Below are positions 39,738 to 49,426 of a stretch of DNA of 64,000 bases, piece by piece. The translations under genes and the position numbers were made by a program. The notes beneath the pieces are model-generated. The model made no database searches. It was not told the DNA's origin and was given only the letters and a program-made list of their open reading frames with translations. How positions within the stretch are numbered: the first letter of the stretch is position 1; the number at the start of each line of letters is the position of its first letter. Source of the DNA: Metapseudomonas resinovorans DSM 21078 (GTDB taxonomy: Bacteria; Pseudomonadota; Gammaproteobacteria; Pseudomonadales; Pseudomonadaceae); contig NZ_AUIE01000026.1 in assembly GCF_000423545.1 (NCBI RefSeq), positions 1 to 64,000 of the forward strand, read 5' to 3'.

Positions 39738-40991
39738 ATGTTCAGCCGTGATTTGACCCTCGCCCGCTACGATGCCGACCTGTTTGCTGCCATGGAGCAA
39801 GAAGCCCAGCGCCAGGAAGAGCACATCGAGCTGATCGCCTCCGAGAACTACACCAGCCCGGCGGTGATGGAAGCCCAGGGCTCGGTGCTGACCAACAAGT
39901 ACGCCGAAGGCTACCCGGGCAAGCGCTACTACGGTGGTTGCGAGTACGTCGACGTTGTCGAGCAACTGGCCATCGATCGCGCCAAAGAGCTGTTCGGCGC
40001 CGACTATGCCAACGTCCAGCCCCACGCCGGCTCCCAAGCCAACTCGGCCGTCTACCTGGCCCTGCTGTCGGCCGGTGACACCATCCTCGGCATGAGCCTG
40101 GCCCACGGCGGTCACCTGACCCACGGCGCCAGCGTCTCCTCCTCCGGCAAGCTGTACAACGCCGTGCAGTACGGCATCGACGCCAACGGCCTGATCGACT
40201 ACGACGAAGTCGAGCGCCTGGCCGTCGAGCACAAGCCGAAGATGATCGTCGCCGGCTTCTCCGCCTACTCGCAGATCCTCGACTTCCCGCGCTTCCGCGC
40301 CATCGCCGACAAGGTAGGCGCCTACCTGTTCGTCGACATGGCCCACGTGGCCGGCCTGGTTGCCGCTGGCGTGTACCCGAACCCGGTACCGTTCGCTGAC
40401 GTGGTCACCACCACCACCCACAAGACCCTGCGCGGCCCGCGCGGCGGCCTGATCCTCGCTCGCAAGAACGAAGAGATCGAGAAAAAGCTGAACTCCGCCG
40501 TATTCCCGGGCGCCCAGGGTGGCCCGCTGGAGCACGTCATCGCCGCCAAGGCCGTGTGCTTCAAGGAAGCCCTGCAGCCCGAGTTCAAGGCGTACCAGCA
40601 GCAAGTGGTGAAGAACGCCCAAGCCATGGCACAGGTGTTCATCGACCGTGGCTTCGACGTAGTGTCCGGCGGTACCCAGAACCACCTGTTCCTGCTCAGC
40701 CTGATCAAGCAGGACATCACCGGTAAAGACGCCGATGCCGCCCTGGGTCGTGCCTTCATCACCGTGAACAAGAACTCCGTACCGAACGACCCGCGCTCGC
40801 CCTTCGTGACCTCCGGCCTGCGCATCGGCACCCCGGCCGTGACCACGCGTGGCTTCAAGGAAGTCGAGTGCCGCGAGCTGGCCACCTGGATCTGCGACAT
40901 CCTGGAAAACATGGGCGACGAGTCCGTGGTCGACCGCGTTCGCGAACAGGTCAAGGCGATCTGCGCCAAGCTGCCGGTTTACGGCAAGTAA
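39738..40991 (+). CDS. glyA: Serine hydroxymethyltransferase
   Basis: A 417-residue PLP enzyme that interconverts serine and glycine and loads tetrahydrofolate with a one-carbon unit. The lysine motif [17 protein letters not shown] (Lys about 229) and the N-terminal [30 protein letters not shown] are intact. AAGAGG precedes the ATG. A TAGAAT-like -10 lies at 39693-39698. It is monocistronic, with its own terminator. Pseudomonads usually carry more than one glyA, so this is one paralogue. Confidence 0.97.
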   Translation: MFSRDLTLARYDADLFAAMEQEAQRQEEHIELIASENYTSPAVMEAQGSVLTNKYAEGYPGKRYYGGCEYVDVVEQLAIDRAKELFGADYANVQPHAGSQANSAVYLALLSAGDTILGMSLAHGGHLTHGASVSSSGKLYNAVQYGIDANGLIDYDEVERLAVEHKPKMIVAGFSAYSQILDFPRFRAIADKVGAYLFVDMAHVAGLVAAGVYPNPVPFADVVTTTTHKTLRGPRGGLILARKNEEIEKKLNSAVFPGAQGGPLEHVIAAKAVCFKEALQPEFKAYQQQVVKNAQAMAQVFIDRGFDVVSGGTQNHLFLLSLIKQDITGKDADAALGRAFITVNKNSVPNDPRSPFVTSGLRIGTPAVTTRGFKEVECRELATWICDILENMGDESVVDRVREQVKAICAKLPVYGK

Positions 40992-41012
40992 GCGACAGAC
41001 CCGCGACGAACG

Positions 41013-41036
41013 AGCCCGGCACATGCCGGGCTTTTT
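41013..41036 (+). terminator. Intrinsic terminator of glyA
   Basis: Stem AGCCCGGC/GCCGGGCT around ACAT, followed by TTTTTC, 21 bases after the glyA stop. Confidence 0.9.
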
Positions 41037-41103
41037 CATGGGCGGTGGATTCGTTGGGCAGGCGAACCTGGATATCGCATGGCCGGCGAAACAGCCGCGC
41101 CCA

Positions 41104-41137
41104 AAAAGAAGCGCCACAACAATGCGTGGCGCTTCGA
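41104..41137 (-). terminator. Intrinsic terminator of cstA-ybdD unit
   Basis: Stem GAAGCGCCAC/GTGGCGCTTC around a short loop. On the minus strand TTTTTGGG follows. It lies 16 bases beyond the stop of the small gene at 41154. Confidence 0.85.
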
Positions 41138-41153
41138 CCAGCAGCCGGTCAGC

Positions 41154-41357
41154 TCAGCAGCATCGCACCGGCCGCCCCTTGCCGCCGCCGTAGCGGGCTT
41201 CCTGCCGTTCGCGGAAGAACTCCTCATAGGTCATCACCGGCTTGTCCGGGTGCTTGCTGCGCGTGTGCTCGACGTAGTTGTCGTAGTCGGGCATACCGAC
41301 CAGCATGCGCGCGGCCTGGCCCAGGTACTTCCCCATGCGGTTCAGGTCATTGAACAT
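41154..41357 (-). CDS. YbdD/YjiX family small protein
   Basis: A 67-residue protein of the YbdD/YjiX family: [58 protein letters not shown], then a Lys/Arg tail ending VRCC. Members are almost always encoded directly after a CstA/BtsT-type pyruvate or peptide transporter, as here (13 bases after cstA), and are thought to assist that transporter. The C-terminal double Cys is at the very end of the chain. Confidence 0.93.
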   Translation of the reverse strand: MFNDLNRMGKYLGQAARMLVGMPDYDNYVEHTRSKHPDKPVMTYEEFFRERQEARYGGGKGRPVRCC

Positions 41358-41370
41358 ACCCGGGTCCTCC

Positions 41371-43437
41371 TCATGCTTCCGGAATCGTCTGGAAGGGCGA
41401 TTCCTTGTCCGTGCGCTCCGGCTTCATCCAGGCGCCGCGCCCTACCTTGATGGCGTAGAACAGGATGCTCAGCACCACGAAGAGAAACAGCACGGTCAGC
41501 CCGGCATTGGTGTAGGCGTTGAAGATCACGTGCTGCATCTGACCCATGTCCTTGGCCGGGGCCAGGATCTGGCCAGCGGCGGCAGCATCGCTGTACTTCT
41601 GGGCCAAGGCCAGGAAACCGACGGCCGGGTTCGGGTCCACCAGCTTGATCACACCTGCCGTAATGGTGCAGATCAACAGCCAGGTGGCCGGAATCAGCGT
41701 CACCCACACATAACGCTGACGTTTCATCTTGATCAGCACCACGCAGCCCAGCATCAGGGCGATACCGGCGAGCATCTGATTGGAGATGCCGAACAGCGGC
41801 CACAGGGTGTTGATGCCACCCAACGGGTCAATCACGCCCTGGTACAGCAACCAGCCCCAAAGGGCCACGCAACCAGCGGTGGCGATGACGTTGGCGGTCC
41901 AGGACTCGGTGTTGCTGAGTGCCGGAACGAACTCACCCAGCAGGTCCTGCAGCATGAAGCGACCGGCACGGGTCCCGGCATCCACCGCGGTGAGGATGAA
42001 CAGCGCCTCGAAGAGGATCGCGAAGTGGTACCAGAAAGCCATGGTGTTCTCACCCGGCAGCAGCTGGTGGAGGATCTGCGCGATACCCACGGCCAACGTC
42101 GGCGCACCACCGGCGCGGGCCAGGATAGTGTGCTCACCAATGTCCTTGGCGGTGGCCTCCAACTGCTCGGGCGTGATGGCGAAGCCCCAGCTGCTGACAG
42201 TCGCAGCGACACTGGCGACATCCGCACCCACCACGGCCGGCGGGCTATTCATTGCGAAGTACACGCCCGGCTCGATCACCGAAGCAGCAACCATGGCCAT
42301 GATGGCAACGAAGGACTCCATCAGCATGCCGCCGTAGCCGATGTAGCGGGCATGAGACTCGCTGGCCAGCAGCTTGGGCGTGGTGCCCGAGGAGATCAGC
42401 GCATGGAAGCCAGACACGGCACCACAGGCGATGGTGATGAACAGGAAGGGGAACAGGGCGCCCTTCCACACCGGACCGGTGCCGTCGACGAACTGGGTCA
42501 GGGCCGGCATCTTCAGGTCTGGCATGGTGATCAGGATGCCGATGGCGAGCGCCACGATGGTGCCGATTTTCAGGAAGGTCGACAGGTAGTCGCGCGGTGC
42601 CAGCACCAGCCACACCGGCAGCACGGCGGCGACGAAGCCGTAGCCGATGAGCATCCAGGTGATCTGCACGCCGGTGAAGGTGAAGGCCGGGCCCCAGACC
42701 GGGTCGGCGGCCACCTGGCCACCGAGCCAGATGGAGGCCAGCAGCAACGCCACGCCCACCACCGAGATTTCACCGATGCGGCCGGGGCGGATGTAGCGCA
42801 TGTAGATTCCCATCAACATCGCGATGGGGATGGTCGCCATCACCGTGAACATGCCCCAGGGGCTCTCAGCCAGGGCCTTCACCACGATCAGCGAAAGCAC
42901 CGCGAGGATGATGACCATGATCAGGAAAGCGCCGAACAGTGCGATGGTACCGGGCACCTGACCCATTTCCTCGCGCACCAGTTCGCCCAGGGAACGGCCA
43001 TCGCGGCGGCTGGAAATGAACAGCACCATGAAGTCCTGCACCGCACCGGCCAGGACCACACCGGCGATCAGCCAGAGCGTACCGGGCAGGTAGCCCATCT
43101 GCGCGGCGAGCACCGGCCCCACTAGCGGACCAGCGCCGGCGATGGCGGCGAAGTGGTGCCCGAAGAGCACGTGCTTGTTGGTCGGGACGTAGTCGAGACC
43201 GTCGTTGTGGATGATCGCGGGCGTGGCGCGAGCGGGGTCCAGCTGCATCACTCGGGTTGCGATGAACAGGCTGTAGTAGCGATAGGCAACCAGGTAGAGG
43301 GCAACCGCGGCGACCACTATCCACAGGGCGTTGATCGCTTCGCCACGGCGCAATGCGACGACACCCAGGGCACAGGCGCCGACCACAGCCAGTACTGCCC
43401 AGGGCAGGTGGCGCAGGACGCTGTTGTTGTTGTTCAT
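41371..43437 (-). CDS. cstA: CstA family carbon-starvation/pyruvate transporter
   Basis: A 688-residue inner-membrane transporter with about 16-18 membrane helices. The N-terminal CstA domain shows [27 protein letters not shown] and [18 protein letters not shown], both diagnostic. CstA and BtsT proteins take up pyruvate by proton symport, and CstA was first described as a starvation-induced peptide transporter. GGAG precedes the ATG. It forms a two-gene unit with the YbdD-like gene. The assignment between CstA and BtsT is not certain from the sequence alone. Confidence 0.92.
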   Translation of the reverse strand: MNNNNSVLRHLPWAVLAVVGACALGVVALRRGEAINALWIVVAAVALYLVAYRYYSLFIATRVMQLDPARATPAIIHNDGLDYVPTNKHVLFGHHFAAIAGAGPLVGPVLAAQMGYLPGTLWLIAGVVLAGAVQDFMVLFISSRRDGRSLGELVREEMGQVPGTIALFGAFLIMVIILAVLSLIVVKALAESPWGMFTVMATIPIAMLMGIYMRYIRPGRIGEISVVGVALLLASIWLGGQVAADPVWGPAFTFTGVQITWMLIGYGFVAAVLPVWLVLAPRDYLSTFLKIGTIVALAIGILITMPDLKMPALTQFVDGTGPVWKGALFPFLFITIACGAVSGFHALISSGTTPKLLASESHARYIGYGGMLMESFVAIMAMVAASVIEPGVYFAMNSPPAVVGADVASVAATVSSWGFAITPEQLEATAKDIGEHTILARAGGAPTLAVGIAQILHQLLPGENTMAFWYHFAILFEALFILTAVDAGTRAGRFMLQDLLGEFVPALSNTESWTANVIATAGCVALWGWLLYQGVIDPLGGINTLWPLFGISNQMLAGIALMLGCVVLIKMKRQRYVWVTLIPATWLLICTITAGVIKLVDPNPAVGFLALAQKYSDAAAAGQILAPAKDMGQMQHVIFNAYTNAGLTVLFLFVVLSILFYAIKVGRGAWMKPERTDKESPFQTIPEA

Positions 43438-43548
43438 AGGGAGCTCCGAATGGGTGAACAGACAAGCTGCCGCACAAGCTTAGTTCCCCTGGACGCAGCC
43501 GGTGCCCGTGCAGGCTCTGGAATGGCCTTTTCAACGACTGAGTACTAG

Positions 43549-43573
43549 AAAAAAGCCGGGCATCGCCCGGCTT
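43549..43573 (-). terminator. Intrinsic terminator of DUF3015 gene
   Basis: Stem GCCGGGC/GCCCGGC with a 3-base loop; on the minus strand it is followed by TTTTTTC. It lies about 19 bases after the stop of the gene at 43592. Confidence 0.87.
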
Positions 43574-43591
43574 CCTTATGCCTTGCAGAAC

Positions 43592-44098
43592 TTAGCTCGG
43601 CAGCTTCGCGTAGCGAGCCAACTGCTGGTCGCGGCTCATCACGTCAAGGGTAGCTGCCAGTACTTGCTCACCGGTCGCGTCGGGGGAAGAGAAGATGGTG
43701 GAGAAGTTGGCCTGGGTAACCTGTGCGAAGTGAGCACGGTCGGCCTGCTCGATGCCCAGCAGGGTGGCATAGGCATCCAGCGCCTCGCCTTGGCCCTGGG
43801 CCATATCCTCAGCGATGTTGTCCAGCATGCCGTTCATCGCCAGGAGCGAGCGGCCGCCGTAACCGAGTCGAACGCTGGAGTCGCAACCGTTGGTGCCCGA
43901 TGTGAGGCCGAAGGTGGCGTTGCCGGAAGTACCGTTGGTGGTGGTTGCCAGCAGGTGCGGGACCAGACCGCGCTGCCCTTCGAACAGCATGTTGCCCCAA
44001 CCGCAGCCGCCGCCACCGGCCTGGTCGGCCTGCGCCGCCAAGCTGGCTGCGCCCAGCAGCCCCACGATCAACCCCTTGCTAAGCAGTCGCTTATCCAT
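43592..44098 (-). CDS. DUF3015 family exported protein
   Basis: A 168-residue protein with a signal peptide (MDKRLLSKGLIVGLLGAASLAAQA). The mature part starts DQAGGGGCGWGNMLFEGQRGLVPHLLATTTNGTSGNATFGLTSGTNGC, a block typical of DUF3015, with two conserved Cys. It is probably periplasmic or surface-exposed and has no known function. It is monocistronic, divergent from the PilZ gene with a 200-base gap, and ends at a clear terminator. Position matches PA4607 (from memory). Confidence 0.88.
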   Translation of the reverse strand: MDKRLLSKGLIVGLLGAASLAAQADQAGGGGCGWGNMLFEGQRGLVPHLLATTTNGTSGNATFGLTSGTNGCDSSVRLGYGGRSLLAMNGMLDNIAEDMAQGQGEALDAYATLLGIEQADRAHFAQVTQANFSTIFSSPDATGEQVLAATLDVMSRDQQLARYAKLPS

Positions 44099-44298
44099 TA
44101 TTTGCGCTCCGCATGGATTTATAGAAAAACCGCCTAAGCAGCTTTGGCGACAGACAGGGAACTGTCAAACTGGCCCCGGCACGCCTTGCCGGGTTCCAGC
44201 GCTGTCCGGCGCGACAGGCACCACCTTTTGACCTGAAACTCGGCGTCCCCCACCACCAGCCTTGGCTATAGTGGTTGAAATCTCGCAGGAGCATGGAC

Positions 44299-44667
44299 AT
44301 GAGTGAAACCGCCAGCGAACGTCGGCGCTTCCAGCGCATCAACTTCGACGCCGCCACCGAAATATCCCAGGGCGATAAGCGCTGGACGGCGGAGCTGCAC
44401 GATATTTCCCTCAAGGGCCTGCTTGTGATTCGTCCGGCGGATTGGGATGGCGACCCGGCGAAACCATTCGATGTGTGCATTGACCTGGGCGCCGACGTCC
44501 AGGTCGCGATGGAAGTGGAGCTGACCCGCGCCCAGGACGACCAGCTCGGTTTCATCTGCTGCCATATCGACCTGGACTCCATCAGTCATCTACGCCGCCT
44601 GGTGGAGCTCAACCTGGGCAGTGAAGAGCTGCTGGAGCGCGAGCTGCATGCGCTGGGCGAAGAATAG
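44299..44667 (+). CDS. mapZ: Single-domain PilZ c-di-GMP receptor (MapZ-like)
   Basis: A 122-residue stand-alone PilZ domain. The c-di-GMP-binding motif RRRFQR is near residues 7-12 and the second motif DISLKG near 39-44 fits the D/N-x-S-x-x-G pattern. By position and size it is the counterpart of PA4608, whose product MapZ binds c-di-GMP and inhibits the chemotaxis methyltransferase CheR1. I place the start at 44299 because AGGAG is 7 bases upstream; an ATG at 44293 has only 1 base of spacing. It could read c-di-GMP made or degraded by MorA, encoded 5 kb away. Confidence 0.88.
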   Translation: MSETASERRRFQRINFDAATEISQGDKRWTAELHDISLKGLLVIRPADWDGDPAKPFDVCIDLGADVQVAMEVELTRAQDDQLGFICCHIDLDSISHLRRLVELNLGSEELLERELHALGEE

Positions 44668-44713
44668 CCCTCCGGGCAAACGCTCCTTGTAGGGGCGAAT
44701 GTCCGGCTTCCCG

Positions 44714-46078
44714 CTACTCGAACAACGCATCCAATGCCTGCTCCAGACGCGTCACCGCCACCACGCTCAGGCCGGGCGGGTCTTCCTTGGGCGCATTGCC
44801 CCTGGGCACGATCGCGCGTTTGAAGCCGTGCTTGGCCGCTTCTTTCAAGCGCTCCTGACCGCTGGGTACCGGACGAACCTCGCCGGACAGGCCCACCTCA
44901 CCGAACACCAGCACGTCATGAGCCAGCGGGCGATTGCGCAGGCTGGAGATGATTGCGGCGATCAGCGCCAGGTCGGACGCGGTTTCCAGCACCTTCACAC
45001 CACCCACCACGTTGAGGAACACGTCCTGGTCATACGTGGGGATGCCGCCATGGCGATGCAGCACCGCGAGCAGCATGGCCAAGCGGTTCTGGTCCAGGCC
45101 CAGGGTCACGCGGCGGGGGTTGGCCAGGTGGCTGGTGTCCACCAGGGCCTGGACCTCCACCAGCATGGGCCGGGAGCCTTCCCACGTGGCCATCACCACA
45201 CTGCCGGGCACGGATTCCTGAGCCCGGGTGAGGAAGATCGCCGAAGGGTTGGAAACTTCTTTCAGGCCCTTGTCGGTCATGCCGAACACGCCCAGTTCGT
45301 TGACCGCACCGAAGCGATTCTTCACCGCCCGCAGCAGGCGCAGGCGGCCGTCTGACTCGCCCTCGAAATACAGCACCGTGTCCACCATGTGCTCCAGCAC
45401 GCGCGGACCGGCCAGGGCACCTTCCTTGGTCACGTGGCCGACCAGGAAGATCGCCGTGCCGCTCTGTTTGGCGAAGCGCACCAGCAAGGCCGCACTCTCG
45501 CGGACCTGGGAAACGCCGCCGGGCGCCGACTGCAGTTGTTCAGTGAAGATGGTCTGGATGGAGTCGATCACCATCACCTTCGGCTTCTCTAGCCGCGCGG
45601 TGGCGATGATGCTTTCGATGCAGGTTTCGGTCATCACCTTGAGCTTGTCTTCCGGCAAACCGAGACGACGGGCGCGCATGGCGACCTGCTGCTGGGACTC
45701 TTCACCCGTGACGTAGAGCGCGGGGAAGCGCGCAGCGATGTTGCAGAGGGTCTGCAAGAGGATGGTGGACTTGCCGATGCCGGGATCGCCACCGATCAAC
45801 ACCACAGAACCGTCCACCAGGCCGCCGCCAAGGACGCGATCCAGCTCGGTGGAGGCGGTGGAGAAGCGCGGCATCTCCTCGACGCTGACCTCGGCCAGGG
45901 TCTTGATCTGCGCCTGCTGGCCGGTCCAGCCGGTACGCCCGTTCGAGCTGGCAGCAGTGCCCTCCAGCACGGTTTCCACCAGGGTGTTCCAAGCCCCACA
46001 GTCGGCACACTGGCCGGCCCATTTGGGGAAGGTGGCGCCGCACTCGGTGCAGCCGTACATGCGCTTGGCCTTGGCCAT
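44714..46078 (-). CDS. radA: DNA repair protein RadA
   Basis: A 454-residue RadA (Sms), a RecA-like helicase for branch migration in recombination. It has an N-terminal zinc finger YGCTECGATFPKWAGQCADCGAWNT-type block (about 8-32), Walker A GGDPGIGKST (about 96), the RadA-specific KNRFG motif (about 255), and a C-terminal Lon-protease-like domain with no expected proteolysis. It is also needed for recombination of imported DNA in competent bacteria. Standard length, and probably its own promoter. Confidence 0.97.
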   Translation of the reverse strand: MAKAKRMYGCTECGATFPKWAGQCADCGAWNTLVETVLEGTAASSNGRTGWTGQQAQIKTLAEVSVEEMPRFSTASTELDRVLGGGLVDGSVVLIGGDPGIGKSTILLQTLCNIAARFPALYVTGEESQQQVAMRARRLGLPEDKLKVMTETCIESIIATARLEKPKVMVIDSIQTIFTEQLQSAPGGVSQVRESAALLVRFAKQSGTAIFLVGHVTKEGALAGPRVLEHMVDTVLYFEGESDGRLRLLRAVKNRFGAVNELGVFGMTDKGLKEVSNPSAIFLTRAQESVPGSVVMATWEGSRPMLVEVQALVDTSHLANPRRVTLGLDQNRLAMLLAVLHRHGGIPTYDQDVFLNVVGGVKVLETASDLALIAAIISSLRNRPLAHDVLVFGEVGLSGEVRPVPSGQERLKEAAKHGFKRAIVPRGNAPKEDPPGLSVVAVTRLEQALDALFE

Positions 46079-46121
46079 CAGCGGACTCCGTCAGAAACAC
46101 GAAAGCCCGCATGATAGCGGA

Positions 46122-46400
46122 TCAGCCTCGGCAGCCGCCCCCACAGTTGCAGCACTGACCGCTGGCCCGCCGACGCTGGCGCTCCAGATCCTCACGCAGG
46201 CCGTCCAGGCGCATGCGCAGCGCGGTCAGGCTGGAGCCGTCCAGTGGCTCGCTACCTTCCTCGACACGCGCGATACGTCGTTGCAGCAGCTCGTACTGCT
46301 GTTGCAGGCGTTCCAGGCGTTCGACGGCTTCCTGACGTTCAGGCGAAACGGACAACGCAGACGAAAAGTCCGCGCCGGGCATTTGAGTGGTGGCAGGCAT
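46122..46400 (-). CDS. Small coiled-coil protein with a Cys tail, probably ANR-controlled
   Basis: A 92-residue protein. The central part is a charged coiled coil (SPERQEAVERLERLQQQYELLQRRIARVEEG... and LRMRLDGLREDLERQRRRASG). It ends in a Cys-rich tail QCCNCGGGCRG (Cys-Cys-x-Cys-x3-Cys), which could bind a metal. There is no signal peptide. GGAG lies 8 bases before the ATG. A near-perfect ANR/FNR box lies 57 bases upstream in class II geometry, so it may be induced at low oxygen. I do not recognise the family. It lies between radA and a YdcH-like gene. Confidence 0.75.
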   Translation of the reverse strand: MPATTQMPGADFSSALSVSPERQEAVERLERLQQQYELLQRRIARVEEGSEPLDGSSLTALRMRLDGLREDLERQRRRASGQCCNCGGGCRG

Positions 46401-46456
46401 GGCACAGGCTCCGGATAGTGGATGCTCCAGCCTATCCGTCCACCTTCCGCACCCTG

Positions 46457-46470
46457 TTGACCCCGATCAA
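46457..46470 (-). promoter_or_regulatory. ANR/FNR box upstream of the Cys-tailed gene
   Basis: TTGACCCCGATCAA on the plus strand (TTGATCGGGGTCAA on the minus), 9 of 10 to TTGAT-N4-ATCAA. On the minus strand a TAGGCT hexamer follows 22 bases later, the spacing expected for a class II activated promoter, and then the gene at 46400. Confidence 0.7.
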
Positions 46471-46479
46471 ATCAAGGCA

Positions 46480-46725
46480 TCAGCCCTTGGCGCTCTTGAG
46501 CATTCGGGCAATTTCGTCCTTGAGTGCAACTCGCTGGACCTTAAGTCCGTGCAAAGCGTTGTCGTCGAGGGCTTTGTTGCCGTCCTCGACTTCGTAGATT
46601 TGCGAATCCAGGCTCTGGTACTCCCCCGCCAACCGGGCAAAGTGCGCATCGCTCTGCAGCAGCGAGCGCATGGTGTCCTTGAACTCCGGGAATTCACGGT
46701 TGAGCGGATGATGTTCTAGTGGCAT
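46480..46725 (-). CDS. YdcH/DUF465 family protein
   Basis: An 81-residue member of the YdcH (DUF465) family: MPLEHHPLNREFPEFKDTMRSLLQSDAHFARLAGEYQSLDSQIYEVEDG, then a helical C-terminus ending SAKG. The family is a short two-helix protein with no established function. It lies upstream of the Cys-tailed gene on the same strand, but the ANR box between them suggests separate control of the latter. Confidence 0.88.
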   Translation of the reverse strand: MPLEHHPLNREFPEFKDTMRSLLQSDAHFARLAGEYQSLDSQIYEVEDGNKALDDNALHGLKVQRVALKDEIARMLKSAKG

Positions 46726-46814
46726 GGCAGCGACCCTCCTCTTGCAGCCTCCCTCTCAGGCTAGACCAGGCACCGCCGCTGGAAAGCGCCACCTGACGGA
46801 ATCTCCTCCCGAGC

Positions 46815-46831
46815 TTGGCACGGCCGGTGCC
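46815..46831 (+). promoter_or_regulatory. Candidate sigma-54 promoter upstream of mscL
   Basis: TTGGCACGGCCGGTGCC has a perfect -24 block TTGGCACG and a GC at -12 with exactly 10 bases between GG and GC. The expected T before TGC is a G. It points to mscL, whose start is about 105 bases downstream. Confidence 0.4.
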
Positions 46832-46935
46832 GGGGCCCTAGCATGTGCGCCCGCACAAGGAGGTGGCCATCGCTGGCAGCCTCGACTTGCTGAATTACAC
46901 TTCAGCGCTAAAACCAGAACCTCAGGGAGTGAAAC

Positions 46936-47346
46936 ATGAGTCTGATCAGTGAATTCAAAGCCTTCGCCGTCAAGGGCAACGTGGTCGACATGGCCGTGGG
47001 TATCATCATCGGCGCCGCCTTCGGCAAGATCGTCTCGTCCTTCGTGGGCGATGTGATCATGCCTCCCATTGGCCTGTTGATCGGCGGTGTGGACTTCTCC
47101 GACCTGGCCGTCACCCTGAAGGCGGCCGAGGGCGACATCCCGGCTGTGGTACTGAGCTACGGCAAGTTCATCCAGACCATTCTGGACTTCGTGATCGTGG
47201 CTTTCGCGATCTTCATGGGGGTGAAAGCGATCAACCGGCTCAAGCGCGAAGAAGCCGCCGCACCGGAAGCCCCGCCGGCACCGACCAAGGAGCAGGAACT
47301 GCTGACCGAGATTCGCGACCTGCTCAAAGCGCAGCAGGACAAGTAG
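46936..47346 (+). CDS. mscL: Large-conductance mechanosensitive channel MscL
   Basis: A 136-residue channel subunit forming a pentameric pore that opens under membrane tension to release solutes on hypo-osmotic shock. Helix 1 ([30 protein letters not shown]) and helix 2 ([22 protein letters not shown]) are typical, as is the C-terminal bundle [17 protein letters not shown] precedes the ATG. A GC-rich hairpin follows the gene. In PAO1, from memory, mscL is next to the fpr gene; here about 6 kb is inserted between them. Confidence 0.97.
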   Translation: MSLISEFKAFAVKGNVVDMAVGIIIGAAFGKIVSSFVGDVIMPPIGLLIGGVDFSDLAVTLKAAEGDIPAVVLSYGKFIQTILDFVIVAFAIFMGVKAINRLKREEAAAPEAPPAPTKEQELLTEIRDLLKAQQDK

Positions 47347-47370
47347 TCCTGACGGCACGGCCGCAAAAGA

Positions 47371-47395
47371 CAACGGCGCCTCATAGGCGCCGTTG
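47371..47395 (+). terminator. Hairpin downstream of mscL
   Basis: A 10-bp stem CAACGGCGCC/GGCGCCGTTG with a 5-base loop, 24 bases after the mscL stop. The T-run is missing, so termination may be weak or the hairpin may act on RNA stability. Confidence 0.6.
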
Positions 47396-47456
47396 CTACT
47401 TGTGGGGCGAACCGCGAAGCGGCCCCTTTGGGCTTGCAGGGCGGACCTGCGGTCAG

Positions 47457-47586
47457 CTTGGCGAATGAATTCGCTACTGCGTTAGCTGCTGCGAGACATT
47501 GACCATCGGTGCAAGAGCCTTGCAGGGGCAATGCAGCTGCTTGCAACACGTCATGCAGGCAGCGCCAATGAATTCGCCCCTTCTAC
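47457..47586. repeat. Two palindromic REP-like copies
   Basis: TTGGCGAATGAATTCGC at 47457-47474 and GCCAATGAATTCGCCCC at 47563-47581 in the mscL-terC gap belong to the family built on GGGGCGAAT-TCATTCGCC. Further copies lie at 44687, 55661, 59242 and 59315. Confidence 0.7.
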
Positions 47587-47597
47587 GCCCCGGCCAT

Positions 47598-49151
47598 CTA
47601 TGAGATGGGCTTGAGCAACAACCGGTTCACCCGTCGCTCCTTCACCTCGACCACCTCCAGCTGCCAACCTTCCACTTCCAGGGCGTCGCCGGTCACCGGC
47701 AGTCGGTCCAGCAGGCTCATCGCCAGGCCGGCGAGGGTCTGGTAGTCCTCGCCAGGCTTGGCGGAAAAGCCCAGGCGCTCACCCAAGAGGCTCAGGTTCA
47801 CCGCACCGCTGACTTTCCAGCCGCCCTCGCAGGGCTCGATGTCCAGGCCGTCCACCTCGCTGGCATCGGGCAGTTCGCCAGCGATGGACTCGAGGATATC
47901 GGTCATGGTCAGCAGCCCTTCGAAGCCGCCGAACTCGTTGACCACAAAGGCCACGTGGGTCGACGCCCTGCGCATTTCCTCGAGGGCACTCAGCACCGAC
48001 GCACTTTCCGGCAGGTTCGGCGGGACTCGAAGCACTTGCTCGAAGTCCGGCTGCTGGCCTTGGAGCAGCTCGCGCAGCAGCTCCTTCTTGTGCACGTAGC
48101 CCAGGGGCTCATCCACATCACCACCACGGATCACCAACAGGCGCGAGTGCGGCGAACGCAGCAGGGCGTCGCGAATGCTTTCGCGCGGCTCGTGCAAGTC
48201 GATACGTTCCACCTCGCTGCGGTTGGTCATCAGGGTACGAATCGGACGCTCGGCCAGCCCCAGAACGCCACTGATCATGATCCGCTCACGGCGATCGAAG
48301 GGCACTTTGCCGGCGTCGCCACCGTCCAGCAGGTCGGCGATGTCCTCACCCACTTCGTCTGCCTCCACGCCGCGCCCACCGAGCAGGCGCAACACGGCGT
48401 GGGCGGTGCGTTCGCGCAGCTCGCGGCCGCCGTGCAACTGGCGCTTGCGGCGCCAGCGCACCAATTGGTTGGCGGCCTCGATCAGCAGCGAGAAACCAAT
48501 GGCGGCGTACAGGTAGCCTTTCGGAATGTGGAAGCCCAGGCCCTCGGCCGTCAGGCTGAAGCCGATCATCATCAAGAAGCCCAGACACAGCATGATCACC
48601 GTCGGGTGGGCGTTGACGAAGGCGGTCAGCGGCTTGCTGGCGATGATCATCAGGCCGATGGAAACGACCACGGCGATCATCATCACTTCCAGGTGCTCAA
48701 CCATGCCCACGGCAGTGATCACCGCGTCCAGGGAGAACACCGCATCCAGCACCACGATCTGCGCCACGACCGGCCAGAACAGCGCATAGGTACGGCTGCC
48801 GCCCTGGCTATGAACCCGGCCTTCCAGGCGCTCGTGCAGCTCCATGGTGGCCTTGAACAGCAGGAACACACCACCGAACAGCATGATCAGGTCACGGCCG
48901 GAGAAGCTCTTGTCGAACACCTCGAACAAGGGCGAGGTCAGGGTCACCAACCAGGAGATGCTGGCCAGCAGGCCCAAGCGCATCACCAGGGCCAGGGACA
49001 GGCCGATCAGCCGCGCGCGGTCCCGCTGATGGGGCGGCAGCTTGTCCGCCAGGATGGCGATGAACACCAGGTTGTCGATGCCGAGGACGATTTCGAGAAC
49101 GATCAGGGTCAAAAGGCCCAACCAGGCCGTAGGGTCAACTATCCATTCCAT
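47598..49151 (-). CDS. TerC family membrane protein with CBS and CorC-like domains
   Basis: A 517-residue protein of the YoaE/YegH type. The N-terminal TerC domain (about 1-215) has seven membrane helices and [39 protein letters not shown], with the conserved Glu and Asp of metal-transport relatives. A pair of CBS domains (about 300-425) and a CorC/HlyC C-terminal domain (about 435-515) follow. TerC-like proteins are linked to metal efflux or metalation of exported proteins; the substrate here is unknown. The 275 bases upstream contain no recognised manganese riboswitch. Confidence 0.9.
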   Translation of the reverse strand: MEWIVDPTAWLGLLTLIVLEIVLGIDNLVFIAILADKLPPHQRDRARLIGLSLALVMRLGLLASISWLVTLTSPLFEVFDKSFSGRDLIMLFGGVFLLFKATMELHERLEGRVHSQGGSRTYALFWPVVAQIVVLDAVFSLDAVITAVGMVEHLEVMMIAVVVSIGLMIIASKPLTAFVNAHPTVIMLCLGFLMMIGFSLTAEGLGFHIPKGYLYAAIGFSLLIEAANQLVRWRRKRQLHGGRELRERTAHAVLRLLGGRGVEADEVGEDIADLLDGGDAGKVPFDRRERIMISGVLGLAERPIRTLMTNRSEVERIDLHEPRESIRDALLRSPHSRLLVIRGGDVDEPLGYVHKKELLRELLQGQQPDFEQVLRVPPNLPESASVLSALEEMRRASTHVAFVVNEFGGFEGLLTMTDILESIAGELPDASEVDGLDIEPCEGGWKVSGAVNLSLLGERLGFSAKPGEDYQTLAGLAMSLLDRLPVTGDALEVEGWQLEVVEVKERRVNRLLLKPIS

Positions 49152-49426
49152 AGGGGTCAGGCTCTCTGGAGAAGGTCACAGGCAGGCACGAACCACGCCT
49201 GTGGGCGTTGCATCGACATGCACGAAGGGTAGGCAGCAGGAGGCTGCAGTTCGAATCGGCGTGCGCGGACGCCGTTGGGAAGGGGGGCCGCGCCCAGGGA
49301 TGCAGGGGGCGGCTTACAACTATCGCTGTCCATTGGTTTCCGGTTCGGATAAACGAACTGCGAATGCTAGGTCAGAAAACCACCAACTCTAAGCGAGGAA
49401 TTTTTACCATTCATGTACGAATTTTC

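Noticed and set aside
39666..43125. Long open frames opposite glyA and cstA
   Set aside because: Antisense shadows of conserved genes with His/Gln/Gly-rich low-complexity content.
49152..49426. Manganese (yybP-ykoY) riboswitch before the TerC gene
   Set aside because: The conserved GGGGAG and partner loop of this riboswitch are not present on the minus strand.
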